A stretch of DNA of 64,000 nucleotides, taken from NCBI GenBank assembly GCA_035565775.1, contig DATMRW010000023.1, positions 62,001-126,000 of the forward strand, read 5' to 3'. Numbering within the stretch: the stretch's first letter is position 1; each line of letters begins with the position of its first letter. Shown in pieces: positions 1 to 8,723 of this stretch. A model generated the notes under the pieces. The model had not been told where the DNA came from. It saw only the letters and a program-made list of their open reading frames with translations, and did no database searches. This stretch comes from PRO6 sp035565775 (lineage in GTDB: Bacteria; Pseudomonadota; Alphaproteobacteria; Rhizobiales; Xanthobacteraceae). A program made the translations under genes and the position numbers.

Positions 1-120
1 CGGCTCCATGAACAATGTCGCCCGCAAGGCGCGGACGAGCTGCGCGGTGACGATATCGGATGCTTCTTCGGTGCGGCCGATCCACTGCCGCAGGTGGTCG
101 AGATCGAGCGTGTCGCTCAT
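1..120 (-). CDS. HTD2/MaoC-like acyl-CoA hydratase, N-terminal fragment cut by window edge
   Basis: The first 40 residues of a protein read leftward and leave the window. The start (ATG at 118-120) begins MSDTLDLDHLRQWIG and continues RTEEASD, which resembles the N-terminus of HTD2-type (FAS1-like) MaoC dehydratases that hydrate itaconyl- or mesaconyl-CoA. The start overlaps the stop of the upstream CoA-transferase by 4 bp (ATGA), so the two are translationally coupled. A hydratase, a class III CoA-transferase and an acyl-CoA dehydrogenase in a row suggest breakdown of a carboxylic acid via its CoA thioester. The catalytic hot-dog domain is outside the window, so the call rests on a short N-terminal match and on context. 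Confidence 0.55.
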   Translation of the reverse strand, partial: MSDTLDLDHLRQWIGRTEEASDIVTAQLVRALRATLFMEP

Positions 121-1238
121 GTCTCCCTCCGCTGCGCGGGAAGGATGGCGTTGTCGTCGCCGATGCCCGGTACCGCGCCATAGCTGCGCGGCTCATCCAT
201 CACGATTGCCGCGGGCGCCGGATAGGACACCTCGCCGTTCGGGGTGGCGACGGTGATGCGGCGCAGATGCGGATGCCTCGTCAGGTCGTCCATCGTGTTG
301 ACCTCGGCGAAGGCGATCTGCGCCTTGTCGAGATTGTGCAGCAGCTCGTCGCGGGTCATGCTGGCAAAGATGTCACGCACGATCTGGTCGGTGACGGCGC
401 GGTTGCGCACGCGCTCGACATTGCTGGCGAGACGCGGATCATCCGGCAGGGCGGGCTGCTTGAGCACGGCCGCGCACAAAATTTTCCATTCGCGTTCGCT
501 CTGAATGGAAATCAGAATGTCCTTGCCGTCCTGCGAGCGGAACACGCCATAGGGCGCGATCGAGGGATGGGCGAGGCCCATCCGCTTCGGCGGCTGGCCG
601 TTCTCGGCGTTGAGCAGCGGCACCGTGAGCCAGTCGGCCATCACGTCGAACATCGAGATGCGGATGTCCGCGCCCTGGCCGGTGCGCGAGCGGCCGATCA
701 GCGCCTCGAGGATGGCGGCATGGGCCGTGGCGCCGGTGGCAATGTCCACGACCGAGAGGCCGACCCGCGAGGGGCCGTCCGGGCCGCCGGTGATCGAGGC
801 GAGGCCGCTCTCGGCCTGAATGAGCAGGTCATAGGCCTTGCGCTCGGCATAGGGGCCCTCGTCGCCATAGCCGGAGATCGAGCAGCAGATCAGCGACGGA
901 TAGTCCTTGCGCAGGCGGCTGAGGGGAAAGCCGAGCTTGTCCATCGCGCCGGGCTTGAGGTTTTGCACCAGCACGTCGGCGCCCGCGATCAGCGCTTCCA
1001 GCGTGCGCTTGCCGTCATCGGCGGCGAGGTCGACCACAACCGATTTCTTGCCGCGGTTGAGCCAGACGAAATAGCTGCTCTGGCCCTTCGCGGCGGCATC
1101 GTAGCCGCGGGCGAAGTCCCCCTCGGGGCGCTCGATCTTGATCACGGTCGCGCCGGCATCCGCCAGCCGCGACGTGCAGAACGGCGCTGCGACGGCCTGT
1201 TCGACCGCGACGACGGTCAAGCCTTCAAGTGCAAGCAT
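117..1238 (-). CDS. CaiB/BaiF family (class III) CoA-transferase
   Basis: A 373-residue cytosolic enzyme that moves CoA from an acyl-CoA donor to a carboxylic acid through an enzyme-bound aspartyl anhydride. The N-terminus (LEGLTVVAVEQ, then TVIKIERPEGD) is typical of the family, and Asp165 in VVDIATG sits at the position of the catalytic Asp of the formyl-CoA/carnitine-CoA transferases. Length is near the usual 380-410. It follows the acyl-CoA dehydrogenase by 9 bp and overlaps the hydratase start by 4 bp, so all three are probably one leftward operon. Substrate cannot be read from sequence; succinyl-CoA-dependent activation of a dicarboxylic or methyl-branched acid would fit. Confidence 0.88.
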   Translation of the reverse strand: MLALEGLTVVAVEQAVAAPFCTSRLADAGATVIKIERPEGDFARGYDAAAKGQSSYFVWLNRGKKSVVVDLAADDGKRTLEALIAGADVLVQNLKPGAMDKLGFPLSRLRKDYPSLICCSISGYGDEGPYAERKAYDLLIQAESGLASITGGPDGPSRVGLSVVDIATGATAHAAILEALIGRSRTGQGADIRISMFDVMADWLTVPLLNAENGQPPKRMGLAHPSIAPYGVFRSQDGKDILISIQSEREWKILCAAVLKQPALPDDPRLASNVERVRNRAVTDQIVRDIFASMTRDELLHNLDKAQIAFAEVNTMDDLTRHPHLRRITVATPNGEVSYPAPAAIVMDEPRSYGAVPGIGDDNAILPAQRRET

Positions 1239-1247
1239 GACAGCGCC

Positions 1248-2411
1248 TCAGTAGGATCGCGGCATGCCCAGAACATGCTCGGCGACATAGGACAGAATGA
1301 GGTTGGTCGAGATCGGCGCCACCTGATAGAGCCGGGTTTCGCGGAATTTTCGCTCGACGTCGTATTCCTCGGCGAAGCCGAAGCCGCCATGGGTCTGGAT
1401 GCAGGCATTGCCCGCTTCCCACGAGGCGTCCGCCGCCAGCATCTTGGCCATGTTGGCTTCCGCGCCGCAATCAAGGCCCGCCTCGTATTTCCGCGCAGCC
1501 TCGTGCACCATCAGCTCGGCGGCGCGCATCGAGGCGTAGGACTTTGCGATCGGAAACTGGATGCCCTGGTTCTGCCCGATCGGGCGGCCGAACACCGAGC
1601 GGTCCTTGGCGTAGTTCGTCGCCTTGTCGATGAACCATTTGGCATCGCCGACGCACTCGGCGGCGATCAGGATGCGCTCCGCATTCATGCCGGAGAGGAT
1701 GTAGCGAAAGCCCTTGCCTTCCTCGCCGATCAGGTTCTCGGCCGGCACCCGCATGTTGTCGAAAAACACTTCCGTCGTCGCATGGTTCATCATGGTGCGG
1801 ATCGGGCGGATGGTCAGGCCGTTGTTCCTGGCCGCCTGCATGTCGACAAGGAAGACCGAGAGGCCGTCGGTGCGCTTCTTGGCTTCTTCCTTCGGCGTGG
1901 TGCGCGCCAGCAGCACCATCACATCGGAATATTCGGCCCTGCTCGTCCAGATTTTCTGGCCATTGATGACGTAGCTGTCGCCGTCGCGCCTGGCGAAGGT
2001 CTTCAGCGACGATGTGTCGGTGCCGCTGGTCGGTTCGGTGACGCCGAAGGCCTGCATGCGCAATTCGCCGCTGGCGATGCGCGGCAGCCATTTCTGCTTC
2101 TGCGCTTCGTTGCCGTGGCGGAGAAGAACGCCCATCGTGTACATCTGGGCATGGCAGGCGCCGCCATTGCAGCCCGCGCGCTGGATCTCTTCGAGAATGG
2201 CCGCGGCCGCCGACAGTTTGAGGCCCGATCCGCCGTATTCCTCCGGGATGAGCACCGAAAGATAGCCGGACTGCGTCAGCGCATCGACGAATTCCTTCGG
2301 ATAGGCCATCTCGCGGTCCAGCTTGCGCCAGTATTCACCGGGGAATTGTCCGCAAAGCTTGGCCACTGCATCGCGAATGTCGGAATATTCGTCGTGTACT
2401 GCGTGTGTCAT
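1248..2411 (-). CDS. Acyl-CoA dehydrogenase family protein
   Basis: A 387-residue FAD enzyme oxidising an acyl-CoA to the 2-enoyl-CoA. The middle domain motif GVTEPTSGTDTS and the C-terminal bundle are clear. The start chosen is MTHAVHDEY; an upstream in-frame start would add 17 residues unlike the family. The Glu normally found near the C-terminus (YEGT in the medium-chain enzymes) is absent: the equivalent stretch reads YQVAPIST. A Glu occurs instead in helix G (SGMNAERILIAAE), the place used by isovaleryl-CoA dehydrogenase. First gene of the leftward operon with the CoA-transferase and hydratase. Chain-length specificity is unknown. Confidence 0.88.
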   Translation of the reverse strand: MTHAVHDEYSDIRDAVAKLCGQFPGEYWRKLDREMAYPKEFVDALTQSGYLSVLIPEEYGGSGLKLSAAAAILEEIQRAGCNGGACHAQMYTMGVLLRHGNEAQKQKWLPRIASGELRMQAFGVTEPTSGTDTSSLKTFARRDGDSYVINGQKIWTSRAEYSDVMVLLARTTPKEEAKKRTDGLSVFLVDMQAARNNGLTIRPIRTMMNHATTEVFFDNMRVPAENLIGEEGKGFRYILSGMNAERILIAAECVGDAKWFIDKATNYAKDRSVFGRPIGQNQGIQFPIAKSYASMRAAELMVHEAARKYEAGLDCGAEANMAKMLAADASWEAGNACIQTHGGFGFAEEYDVERKFRETRLYQVAPISTNLILSYVAEHVLGMPRSY

Positions 2412-2559
2412 TGAGGTCCGGTTGGTTATTCGATCGCGCCGGGACAAGGCGGCGCGATGCATTGATTATTGGAGCATGACATATTTCTAGCGCGATGCCG
2501 CAAGCCATGCCACAGGCTTTCGCTCGCGCGCAGCGGGCATGCCGCAAACTCATGCAAAG

Positions 2560-3828
2560 CTATCCGGGAATGCGAACGGGCAGCTCCTCATAGCCCTTCA
2601 CAAAGCTGGAATAGACGCGCTTCGGCGGCCCGACCACCTCGATCCTGTCGAAGCGCTTCAGCATTTCCTCCCAGATGATCTTGAGCTGCAGTTCAGCAAG
2701 CCGCATGCCGACGCAGCGGTGGATGCCGAAGCCGAACGACATGTGGGTGCGCGGGCGCGGACGATCGATGATGAACCGATCGGGATTTTCGATCACTTCG
2801 TCATCGCGATTTCCGGACACGTACCACATCACGACCCGGTCGCCCTTGCGGATGGTCTTGCCGCCGAGCTCGGTGTCTTCGAGCGCGGTGCGGCGCATAT
2901 GCGCCAGCGGCGTCTGCCAGCGGATGACCTCGGGAACGAAGCTGTCGATCAGCGCGGGGTTGGCGCGCAGCTTGTCGTATTCGTCCGGGTTCTCGTTGAG
3001 CGCCAAAACCGAACCGGACATCGAATTGCGTGTCGTATCGTTTCCGCCGATGATCAGCAGCAGGAGATTGCCGAGCAGGTTGTCGCGGTCCATGTGGCGG
3101 GTGGCGTCGCTATGCGCCATCAGCGAGATCAGGTCACTCTTCGGCTCGGCTTTCGCGCGCTCATTCCAAAGCTTGGAGAAATAGATGCCGCATTCGGTGA
3201 GCTCGGCAATCCGCTGCTCCTCGGACTCGACGATCATGCTTTTCGGTAGAGCGGTGGCGACGTCCGACCAGCGCGTCAGCTTGCGCCTCTCTTCCCACGG
3301 AAAATCGAACAGGGTCGCGAGCATCTGGGTGGTCAGCTCGATCGAGACGCGGTCGACGAAGTTGAACGTCTCGTTGCGCGGCAGATTGTCGAGCACCTTC
3401 GCGGACCGTTCGCGGATCAGGATCGCGAGCTGGTCGAGATGGGTCGGGGTAAACATCGGCTGCACGGTCTTGCGCTGCGGGCCGTGGTACGGCTCGTCCA
3501 TCGCAATGAAGCTCGGCCATTGGTATTCCAGTCCGACGTCGCGCAGCATGATGCCGCCGAGGCGGATGTCCGACGAAAAAATCCCGGCATTGGTGTCGAC
3601 ATGCATGATGTCGTTGTACTTGGTCACCGACCAGTAATTGCCGACCGGGCTGGTGGTGCAGTAATGCACCGGCTCTTCGTTGCGCAGCCGTTCGAAATAA
3701 GGCCAGAGCGTATCGCTGCGAAACAGCTCGGGCGCGCCGGGATGGAATTCGGATAGCGGCGTCGAATAAGCCTTTTCACGGGCCGCGCGGAGGTAATCCT
3801 TGTTGCCGACGTCAAAGGTCCCGTGCAT
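2560..3828 (-). CDS. Cytochrome P450, CYP153-like alkane/fatty-acid terminal hydroxylase
   Basis: A 422-residue soluble bacterial P450. The heme loop FGFGIHRCVGMRLAE gives Cys372 as thiolate ligand, and the I-helix oxygen-activation motif is GGNDTTRNS. The stretch VDRVSIELTTQMLATL, followed by FDFPWEERRKLTRWSDV, is characteristic of CYP153, the family that hydroxylates the terminal carbon of medium-chain alkanes and fatty acids. The start at 3828 has AGGAG just upstream; a longer in-frame extension is Arg-rich and unlike the family. No ferredoxin or ferredoxin reductase gene lies beside it, so electrons must come from elsewhere. A decayed chemoreceptor gene lies divergently upstream. Confidence 0.9.
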   Translation of the reverse strand: MHGTFDVGNKDYLRAAREKAYSTPLSEFHPGAPELFRSDTLWPYFERLRNEEPVHYCTTSPVGNYWSVTKYNDIMHVDTNAGIFSSDIRLGGIMLRDVGLEYQWPSFIAMDEPYHGPQRKTVQPMFTPTHLDQLAILIRERSAKVLDNLPRNETFNFVDRVSIELTTQMLATLFDFPWEERRKLTRWSDVATALPKSMIVESEEQRIAELTECGIYFSKLWNERAKAEPKSDLISLMAHSDATRHMDRDNLLGNLLLLIIGGNDTTRNSMSGSVLALNENPDEYDKLRANPALIDSFVPEVIRWQTPLAHMRRTALEDTELGGKTIRKGDRVVMWYVSGNRDDEVIENPDRFIIDRPRPRTHMSFGFGIHRCVGMRLAELQLKIIWEEMLKRFDRIEVVGPPKRVYSSFVKGYEELPVRIPG

Positions 3829-4029
3829 GGCCGCTCTCCTCACTAGCATCGGCCGCTTTTTTCTGCGGCGTCGTTCCGTTGGGAAGAATAACAGCCTTTT
3901 GCACCGGAAAGGGCAAGCAGGGATCATCCGGCGCGCGGGTGCGGGCATCGGAGTAATTTGGCCTCCAAGAATAAAGAGATGGGACATTAATTTTTCAGGA
4001 GGAAGCTGATCGGAACCTGAAGGTGGCCG

Positions 4030-4434
4030 ATGCGGTTTTTCAGGCGGAATGCCGAATTTAACGCGAAATTGGCGGCCATGGACCGGTCGCAGGCGGTATA
4101 GAACTCACGCCGGATGGCATTATTCTTGGTGCAAACTCCAATTTTTTAAAGGTAACGGGCTGCCTGGCCACCCAGACCTCGAAGGCGACCGACGTGATCA
4201 GCCGGACCATCTCGAAGGTCAACGAGATTTCGACGGCGATCGCGGCCTCGGTCGAGGAACAGGCGGCGGTGACCCGGGACATTTCCGCCAATACGCAGGT
4301 GGCGGCGCAGGGCGCGACATCGACGCCAGCCTGTCCGGCATTGCCGGCGCGGTGCATTCGGTGGCCGAAGTGACCCGCGACGTGAAACAGGCGTCGGCGT
4401 CGCTCGCCTGGTCGACGCCACGTTGTCCTGACTG
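4030..4434 (+). pseudogene. Decayed PAS-domain methyl-accepting chemotaxis protein (internal deletion plus frameshifts)
   Basis: No single frame is intact, but three frames join into a recognisable receptor. From ATG 4030 it reads MRFFRRNAEFNAKLAAMDRS, typical of soluble PAS receptors. A -1 shift at about 4098 continues as VIELTPDGIILGANSNFLKV (PAS start), which at about 4160 runs straight into the end of the signalling domain (TSKATDVISRTISKVNEIST, then AIAASVEEQAAVTRDIS). A second shift near 4311 gives DIDASLSGIAGAVHSVAEVT, and a third near 4407 restores LVDATLS and a stop. Most of the PAS and all of the kinase-contact hairpin are missing. It is divergent from the P450 gene. It cannot encode a working receptor. 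Confidence 0.82.
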
Positions 4435-4584
4435 ACCTTTTCGCGCGTTCGCCGAGGGGCCCGAAATCATCCCAGAACGCCCTTCTCGGCACCCGTCCAG
4501 CATGGCATGGTTGCCGGGAAGCAAGTGAGGCGGGGCGCCATCGCGGCAGCCCCTGCCGGCGCGAGGGATGGAGACAGGGCTGTT

Positions 4585-5757
4585 ATGATTGCGAACGCAT
4601 TCCGCATGTTCAATTTCGATTTGGGCGAGACCGCCGACGCGATCCGCGAGACGGTGCACGATTTTTCGCAGAACGAGATCGCCCCCCGCGCCGCCGAAAT
4701 CGACAAGACCAACGAATTCCCGCGCGACCTCTGGCCCAAGCTCGGCGCGCTCGGCCTGCACGGCATCACGGTCGAGGAAGAATATGGCGGGTCCGGCCTC
4801 GGCTATCTGGAGCACTGCATTGCGGTGGAAGAGATCTCGCGGGCCTCGGCCTCGGTCGGCCTGTCCTACGGCGCGCATTCGAACCTGTGCGTGAACCAGT
4901 TGCGCCGCAACGGCAGCGATGCGCAGAAGCGGAAATATCTGCCGAAGCTGATTTCCGGCGAACACGTCGGCGCGCTGGCGATGTCGGAGCCCGGTGCCGG
5001 ATCGGACGTCGTGTCGATGACGACGCGCGCCGACAAGAGGGGCGACCGCTATATCGTCAATGGCCGCAAGATGTGGATCACCAATGGCCCGATCGCCGAG
5101 ACGCTGGTGGTCTACGCCAAGACCGATCCTGCCGCCGGCCCGCGCGGCATGACCGCCTTCATCATCGAGAAGGGCATGAAGGGATTTTCGACGGCCCAGA
5201 AGCTCGACAAGCTCGGCATGCGCGGCTCCGACACCGGGGAACTGGTGTTCGAGGATTGCGAAGTGCCCGAGGAGAACGTGCTCGGCGCGGTCGGTCGTGG
5301 CGTCAACGTGCTGATGTCCGGGCTCGATTACGAGCGCGCGGTGCTCGCCGCCGGGCCGCTCGGCATCATGCAGGCCTGCCTCGACGAGGTGATGCCCTAT
5401 GTCCACGAGCGCAAGCAGTTCGGCCAGCCGATCGGCAGTTTCCAGCTCGTGCAGGGCAAGATCGCCGACATGTACACGACGATGAACGCCTCGCGGGCCT
5501 ATGTCTATGCGGTGGCCAAGGCCTGCGACCGCGGCGAGACCACGCGCGAGGATGCTGCCGGAGCGATCCTTTACGCCGCGGAGAAGGCGACGCAGTGTGC
5601 GCTCGACGCGATCCAGCTGCTCGGCGGCAACGGCTATATCAACGACTACGCGACCGGCCGCCTGCTGCGCGATGCCAAGCTGTACGAGATCGGCGCTGGC
5701 ACCAGCGAAATCCGCCGGATGCTGATCGGCCGCGAGCTGTTCGAAAAGACCGCCTGA
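4585..5757 (+). CDS. Isovaleryl-CoA dehydrogenase-like acyl-CoA dehydrogenase
   Basis: A 390-residue flavoprotein that oxidises isovaleryl-CoA to 3-methylcrotonyl-CoA in leucine degradation, passing electrons to ETF. The helix G motif SGLDYERAVLAAGPLG carries Glu250, the catalytic base position specific to isovaleryl-CoA dehydrogenases. Other family marks are MSEPGAGSDVVSM, ITNGPIAETLVVYAKTD, IQLLGGNGY and EIGAGTSEIRRMLIGREL. The start at 4585 is preceded by GGAGACAGGG; a later Met (MFNFDL) is also possible. It stands alone, closed by a hairpin terminator; the usual partners (methylcrotonyl-CoA carboxylase, HMG-CoA lyase) are not in the window, so the substrate call is from sequence only. Confidence 0.9.
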   Translation: MIANAFRMFNFDLGETADAIRETVHDFSQNEIAPRAAEIDKTNEFPRDLWPKLGALGLHGITVEEEYGGSGLGYLEHCIAVEEISRASASVGLSYGAHSNLCVNQLRRNGSDAQKRKYLPKLISGEHVGALAMSEPGAGSDVVSMTTRADKRGDRYIVNGRKMWITNGPIAETLVVYAKTDPAAGPRGMTAFIIEKGMKGFSTAQKLDKLGMRGSDTGELVFEDCEVPEENVLGAVGRGVNVLMSGLDYERAVLAAGPLGIMQACLDEVMPYVHERKQFGQPIGSFQLVQGKIADMYTTMNASRAYVYAVAKACDRGETTREDAAGAILYAAEKATQCALDAIQLLGGNGYINDYATGRLLRDAKLYEIGAGTSEIRRMLIGRELFEKTA

Positions 5758-5780
5758 TCCGGCGTATCCGAATACGCATG

Positions 5781-5809
5781 AAAAAGGACCTGCATGCAGG
5801 CCCTTTTTT
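5781..5809. terminator. Bidirectional Rho-independent terminator
   Basis: An A-run, a GC stem around TGCATGCA, and a run of six T form a hairpin symmetric enough to work in both directions. It sits between the converging isovaleryl-CoA dehydrogenase and L,D-transpeptidase genes. Confidence 0.8.
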
Positions 5810-5836
5810 GATGTTGCAGCACTTGAGCTCAGAAAC

Positions 5837-6406
5837 TCAGTTGCGGACGATCACCGTCGCGCCGACATTGACGCGCCTGTACAGGTCGATGACATCGTCA
5901 TTGGTCATGCGGAAGCAGCCGGACGACACCGCCTGGCCGATGGTCTCCGGCTCGTTCGAGCCGTGGATGCGGTAGAGCGTCGAGCCGAGATAGAGCGCGC
6001 GCGCGCCGAGCGGGTTGTCCGGGCCGCCTTCCATGTAGCGCGGCAGGTCGGGACGGCGCCGCAGCATCTGCGCCGGCGGCGTCCAGCCCGGCCATTCTTT
6101 CTTCGCGCTCACGCGGTGCACGCCGGACCAGCGAAAGCCGTCGCGCCCGACGCCGATGCCATAGCGGATCGCCTCGCCATGGTTGGTGACGAGGTAGAGC
6201 CGCCGTTCGCGCGTGTTGATGACGATGGTGCCGGGCCTGTGGTTCTCCGGAAACATCACCGTCGTGCGGCGCACCGGGCTGGCATAGGTCGGAGACATGA
6301 AGCCGCCGGTCATGGCTTCAAACACCGTGGTTTCGTCGGCGGTCGCGGTGCCGGGCAAGGTGACAACGATAAGGGAAGCGGCCAGAGCGGCGGCAAGGCG
6401 CAACAT
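5837..6406 (-). CDS. L,D-transpeptidase (YkuD/ErfK family), secreted
   Basis: A 189-residue periplasmic enzyme of the YkuD fold, which makes 3-3 peptidoglycan crosslinks or tethers proteins to the wall. Residues 1-23 are a Sec signal peptide ending TATA. The catalytic motif is complete: His148 in RIHGSNEP and Cys164 in SSGCFRMTNDDV. INTRERRLYLV and GIGVGRDGFRWSG are also family marks. It has no LysM or peptidoglycan-binding domain, the small form common in rhizobia. Monocistronic. Whether it crosslinks wall peptides or attaches outer-membrane proteins cannot be told from sequence. Confidence 0.92.
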   Translation of the reverse strand: MLRLAAALAASLIVVTLPGTATADETTVFEAMTGGFMSPTYASPVRRTTVMFPENHRPGTIVINTRERRLYLVTNHGEAIRYGIGVGRDGFRWSGVHRVSAKKEWPGWTPPAQMLRRRPDLPRYMEGGPDNPLGARALYLGSTLYRIHGSNEPETIGQAVSSGCFRMTNDDVIDLYRRVNVGATVIVRN

Positions 6407-6659
6407 CTTTGATCTCCTTTGGATCCGTCGGCAGCCCGCCGCGGACCTTCAGTTTTTCGTCCTACTCACGCAGGTCACAATTCCTCACCGCTTGCAACCG
6501 GCGAGGACCGGAAAAAAGGCGCGGCGGAATTCGTCGGCTGCCCTGCGCTATGGACATGCCTGCTCCACAAGTCTTTGACGAATGCGCCGAAGGATGGTTC
6601 ATCAGATACGCAAATTAAAAAATCATCAGACGAATCATCAACTGATCAAAGGGTGGAAC

Positions 6660-8204
6660 ATGAACGGTGCGGAAAGCCTGGTGCGAACATTGGTCGCGGG
6701 CGGGGTCAATGTCTGCTTCGCCAATCCAGGTACTTCAGAGATGCATTTCGTCGCGGCGCTTGATCGCGTCGACGGCATGCGGTGTGTGCTCGGCCTGTTC
6801 GAGGGAATCGTCACTGGCGCCGCGGACGGCTATTTCCGCATGAAAGGAACGCCGGCCTCGACGCTGCTGCATCTCGGCCCCGGCCTCGCCAACGGTCTTG
6901 CCAATCTGCACAATGCCAAGAAGGCCAATTCCGGCATCGTCAACATTGTCGGCCAGCACGCCCATCATCACATCGCCTATAACGCGCCGCTGACCTCGGA
7001 CATCGAGGGTCTGGCGCGCCCGATGTCCGGCTGGGTGCGATCCTCGGCGAGCGCCAAGTCGGTCGCGCGCGACGGCGCGGCCGCGATCGCGGCCGCCCGC
7101 AGCGCGCCGCCGCAAATCGCGACCCTGATCCTGCCTGCCGATACGGCATGGAACGAGGCGGAGGGCATCGCCGAGGTTCCGCCGCCGGCGCAGCAGGCCA
7201 ATTTTTCAGGCTATCAAGTCGATCTCGCCGCGCGGCTTTTGAAGGGCGACGAGCCGACGCTATTGCTGCTCACCGGGCAGGCGCTGACCGATCAGGGGCT
7301 GGCGCTGGCCCAGCGGATCAGCGCCAAAACCGGCTGCGAGGTGATGGCGCAGACCTTCAATCCGCGAATGGCGCGCGGGCAGGGCCGTTTCTTCGTCGAG
7401 CGCATTCCGTATGTTGTCAATAACGCCTTGCCGGCGCTGAAAAAATTCCGCCACATCGTTCTGGTCGAGGCATCCGATCCGGTGGCGTTCTTCGCCTATC
7501 CCAACAAGCCGAGCCTGCTGAAGCCGGAAGGGTGCGAAGTTCATCAGATGACCGTGGCCGGGGAGAATTCGGTCGCGGCCCTCGAAGCGCTTGCTGATGC
7601 GGTCGGAGCCAAGACAGCGGACGTGAAGCCGCAAAAGCTTCCCGAACTGATCAAGCCGACCGGGCCGCTCACCCATGATGCGATCGCCAAGGCGATCGCC
7701 TATGCGATTCCCGAAAATGCCATCGTGATTGACGAGTCAATCTCGACCGGGCGCGGCTTCTTTCCCTCGACCGGGGCGGCCAAGCCCCATGACTGGCTGC
7801 AGAACATGGGCGGCTCGATCGGCTTCTCGACGCCGCTCTCGGTTGGGGCGGCAATCGCCTGCCCGGACCGCCGGGTGATCTGCATGGTCGGCGACGGCAG
7901 CGCGATGTACACGCCGCAATCGCTGTGGACGCAGGCCCGCGAGGGGCTGAACGTCACGACCGTCATCTTCGCCAACCGGACCTACCAGATCCTCCGGGGC
8001 GAGTTCGAGGGCGTGGAAGCGGGCGAGCCGGGCCAGCGCGCCCTCGACATGCTCAACATCGACCGTCCCTCACTCGACTGGAAGGCGTTGGCGAAGGGCA
8101 TGGGCGTTCCCGGCCGCTCGGTGACGACGGCCGACGAATTCAACGTCGCGCTGGCCGAGGCTAATGCAACGGCTGGCCCGAGCCTGATCGAGGTGGTGCT
8201 GTAA
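6660..8204 (+). CDS. ThDP-dependent enzyme, acetolactate synthase large-subunit-like
   Basis: A 514-residue thiamine-diphosphate enzyme with the three domains of the acetolactate synthase/benzoylformate decarboxylase superfamily: N-terminal Pyr domain (Glu in LGLFEGIVTGAADGY), central domain, and C-terminal PP domain with the GDGSAMYTPQSLW...N metal/ThDP motif. The start at 6660 (MNGAESLVRTL) fits the family; AGGGTGG lies just upstream. It is shorter than true IlvB/IlvI (about 570) and no IlvH regulatory subunit is adjacent, so it is probably a 2-oxo acid decarboxylase or ligase rather than the branched-chain amino acid enzyme. Neighbours give no substrate hint. Confidence 0.83.
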   Translation: MNGAESLVRTLVAGGVNVCFANPGTSEMHFVAALDRVDGMRCVLGLFEGIVTGAADGYFRMKGTPASTLLHLGPGLANGLANLHNAKKANSGIVNIVGQHAHHHIAYNAPLTSDIEGLARPMSGWVRSSASAKSVARDGAAAIAAARSAPPQIATLILPADTAWNEAEGIAEVPPPAQQANFSGYQVDLAARLLKGDEPTLLLLTGQALTDQGLALAQRISAKTGCEVMAQTFNPRMARGQGRFFVERIPYVVNNALPALKKFRHIVLVEASDPVAFFAYPNKPSLLKPEGCEVHQMTVAGENSVAALEALADAVGAKTADVKPQKLPELIKPTGPLTHDAIAKAIAYAIPENAIVIDESISTGRGFFPSTGAAKPHDWLQNMGGSIGFSTPLSVGAAIACPDRRVICMVGDGSAMYTPQSLWTQAREGLNVTTVIFANRTYQILRGEFEGVEAGEPGQRALDMLNIDRPSLDWKALAKGMGVPGRSVTTADEFNVALAEANATAGPSLIEVVL

Positions 8205-8451
8205 CTTTGCACCCGGCGGCGCTGCGGAATTACTGCGGCGCCGGCTCGCTCTTTGCGAGGGCGATGATGTCGTTCCAAAAATGTGTCGGTGCAGTAAGGC
8301 GATCCGGCCGAACAATCGGCGAATAAATTCCCCGGATTTTCCCCGGACGGATGCGTCATGTTTCGGCATTGTTCTGCCGTTACCTGCCGATAGATGCCGA
8401 ATAGCGGGGCGCGCAAATGCGGAAAATGCTTAGGAATCAATGGGGGTTAGA

Positions 8452-8526
8452 TGGTGGGCGCAATAGGGATTGAACCTATGACCTCTCCCGTGTGAAGGGA
8501 ACGCTCTCCCGCTGAGCTATGCGCCC
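8452..8526 (-). tRNA. tRNA-Val (anticodon CAC)
   Basis: Read leftward, a full cloverleaf: acceptor GGGCGCA pairing with TGCGCCC, D-arm GCTC...GAGC, anticodon stem TTCCC/GGGAG with loop TTCACAC (anticodon CAC, decodes GUG), T-arm ATAGG-TTCAATC-CCTAT, and encoded CCA. 75 nt including CCA. Confidence 0.96.
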
Positions 8527-8723
8527 GGGACAATCAGAGCCGTGAACTGGCGGCTCGATCGATGCCGCGATTTACGGAAGGCGGGGGTAGGGTGTCAAGC
8601 TCTCGGCGGCCGGTTCGCGGAAAATAACCCCGCCGGGGAGGGTTCGGACCGGTAACATGCCGGATTTTGCCCCCAAAACAGGACGAACGGGAAAGCTTGG
8701 CCTACTGCGAGGCGATGCGCCGG

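Noticed and set aside
60..2414. 784-codon plus-strand frame opposite the CoA-transferase and dehydrogenase genes
   Set aside because: Spans two well-supported opposite genes, low-complexity composition, no recognisable domain.
4049..4435. 128-codon frame as an intact gene
   Set aside because: Only its last third is receptor-like; the first part is an off-frame read of the decayed PAS-MCP gene.
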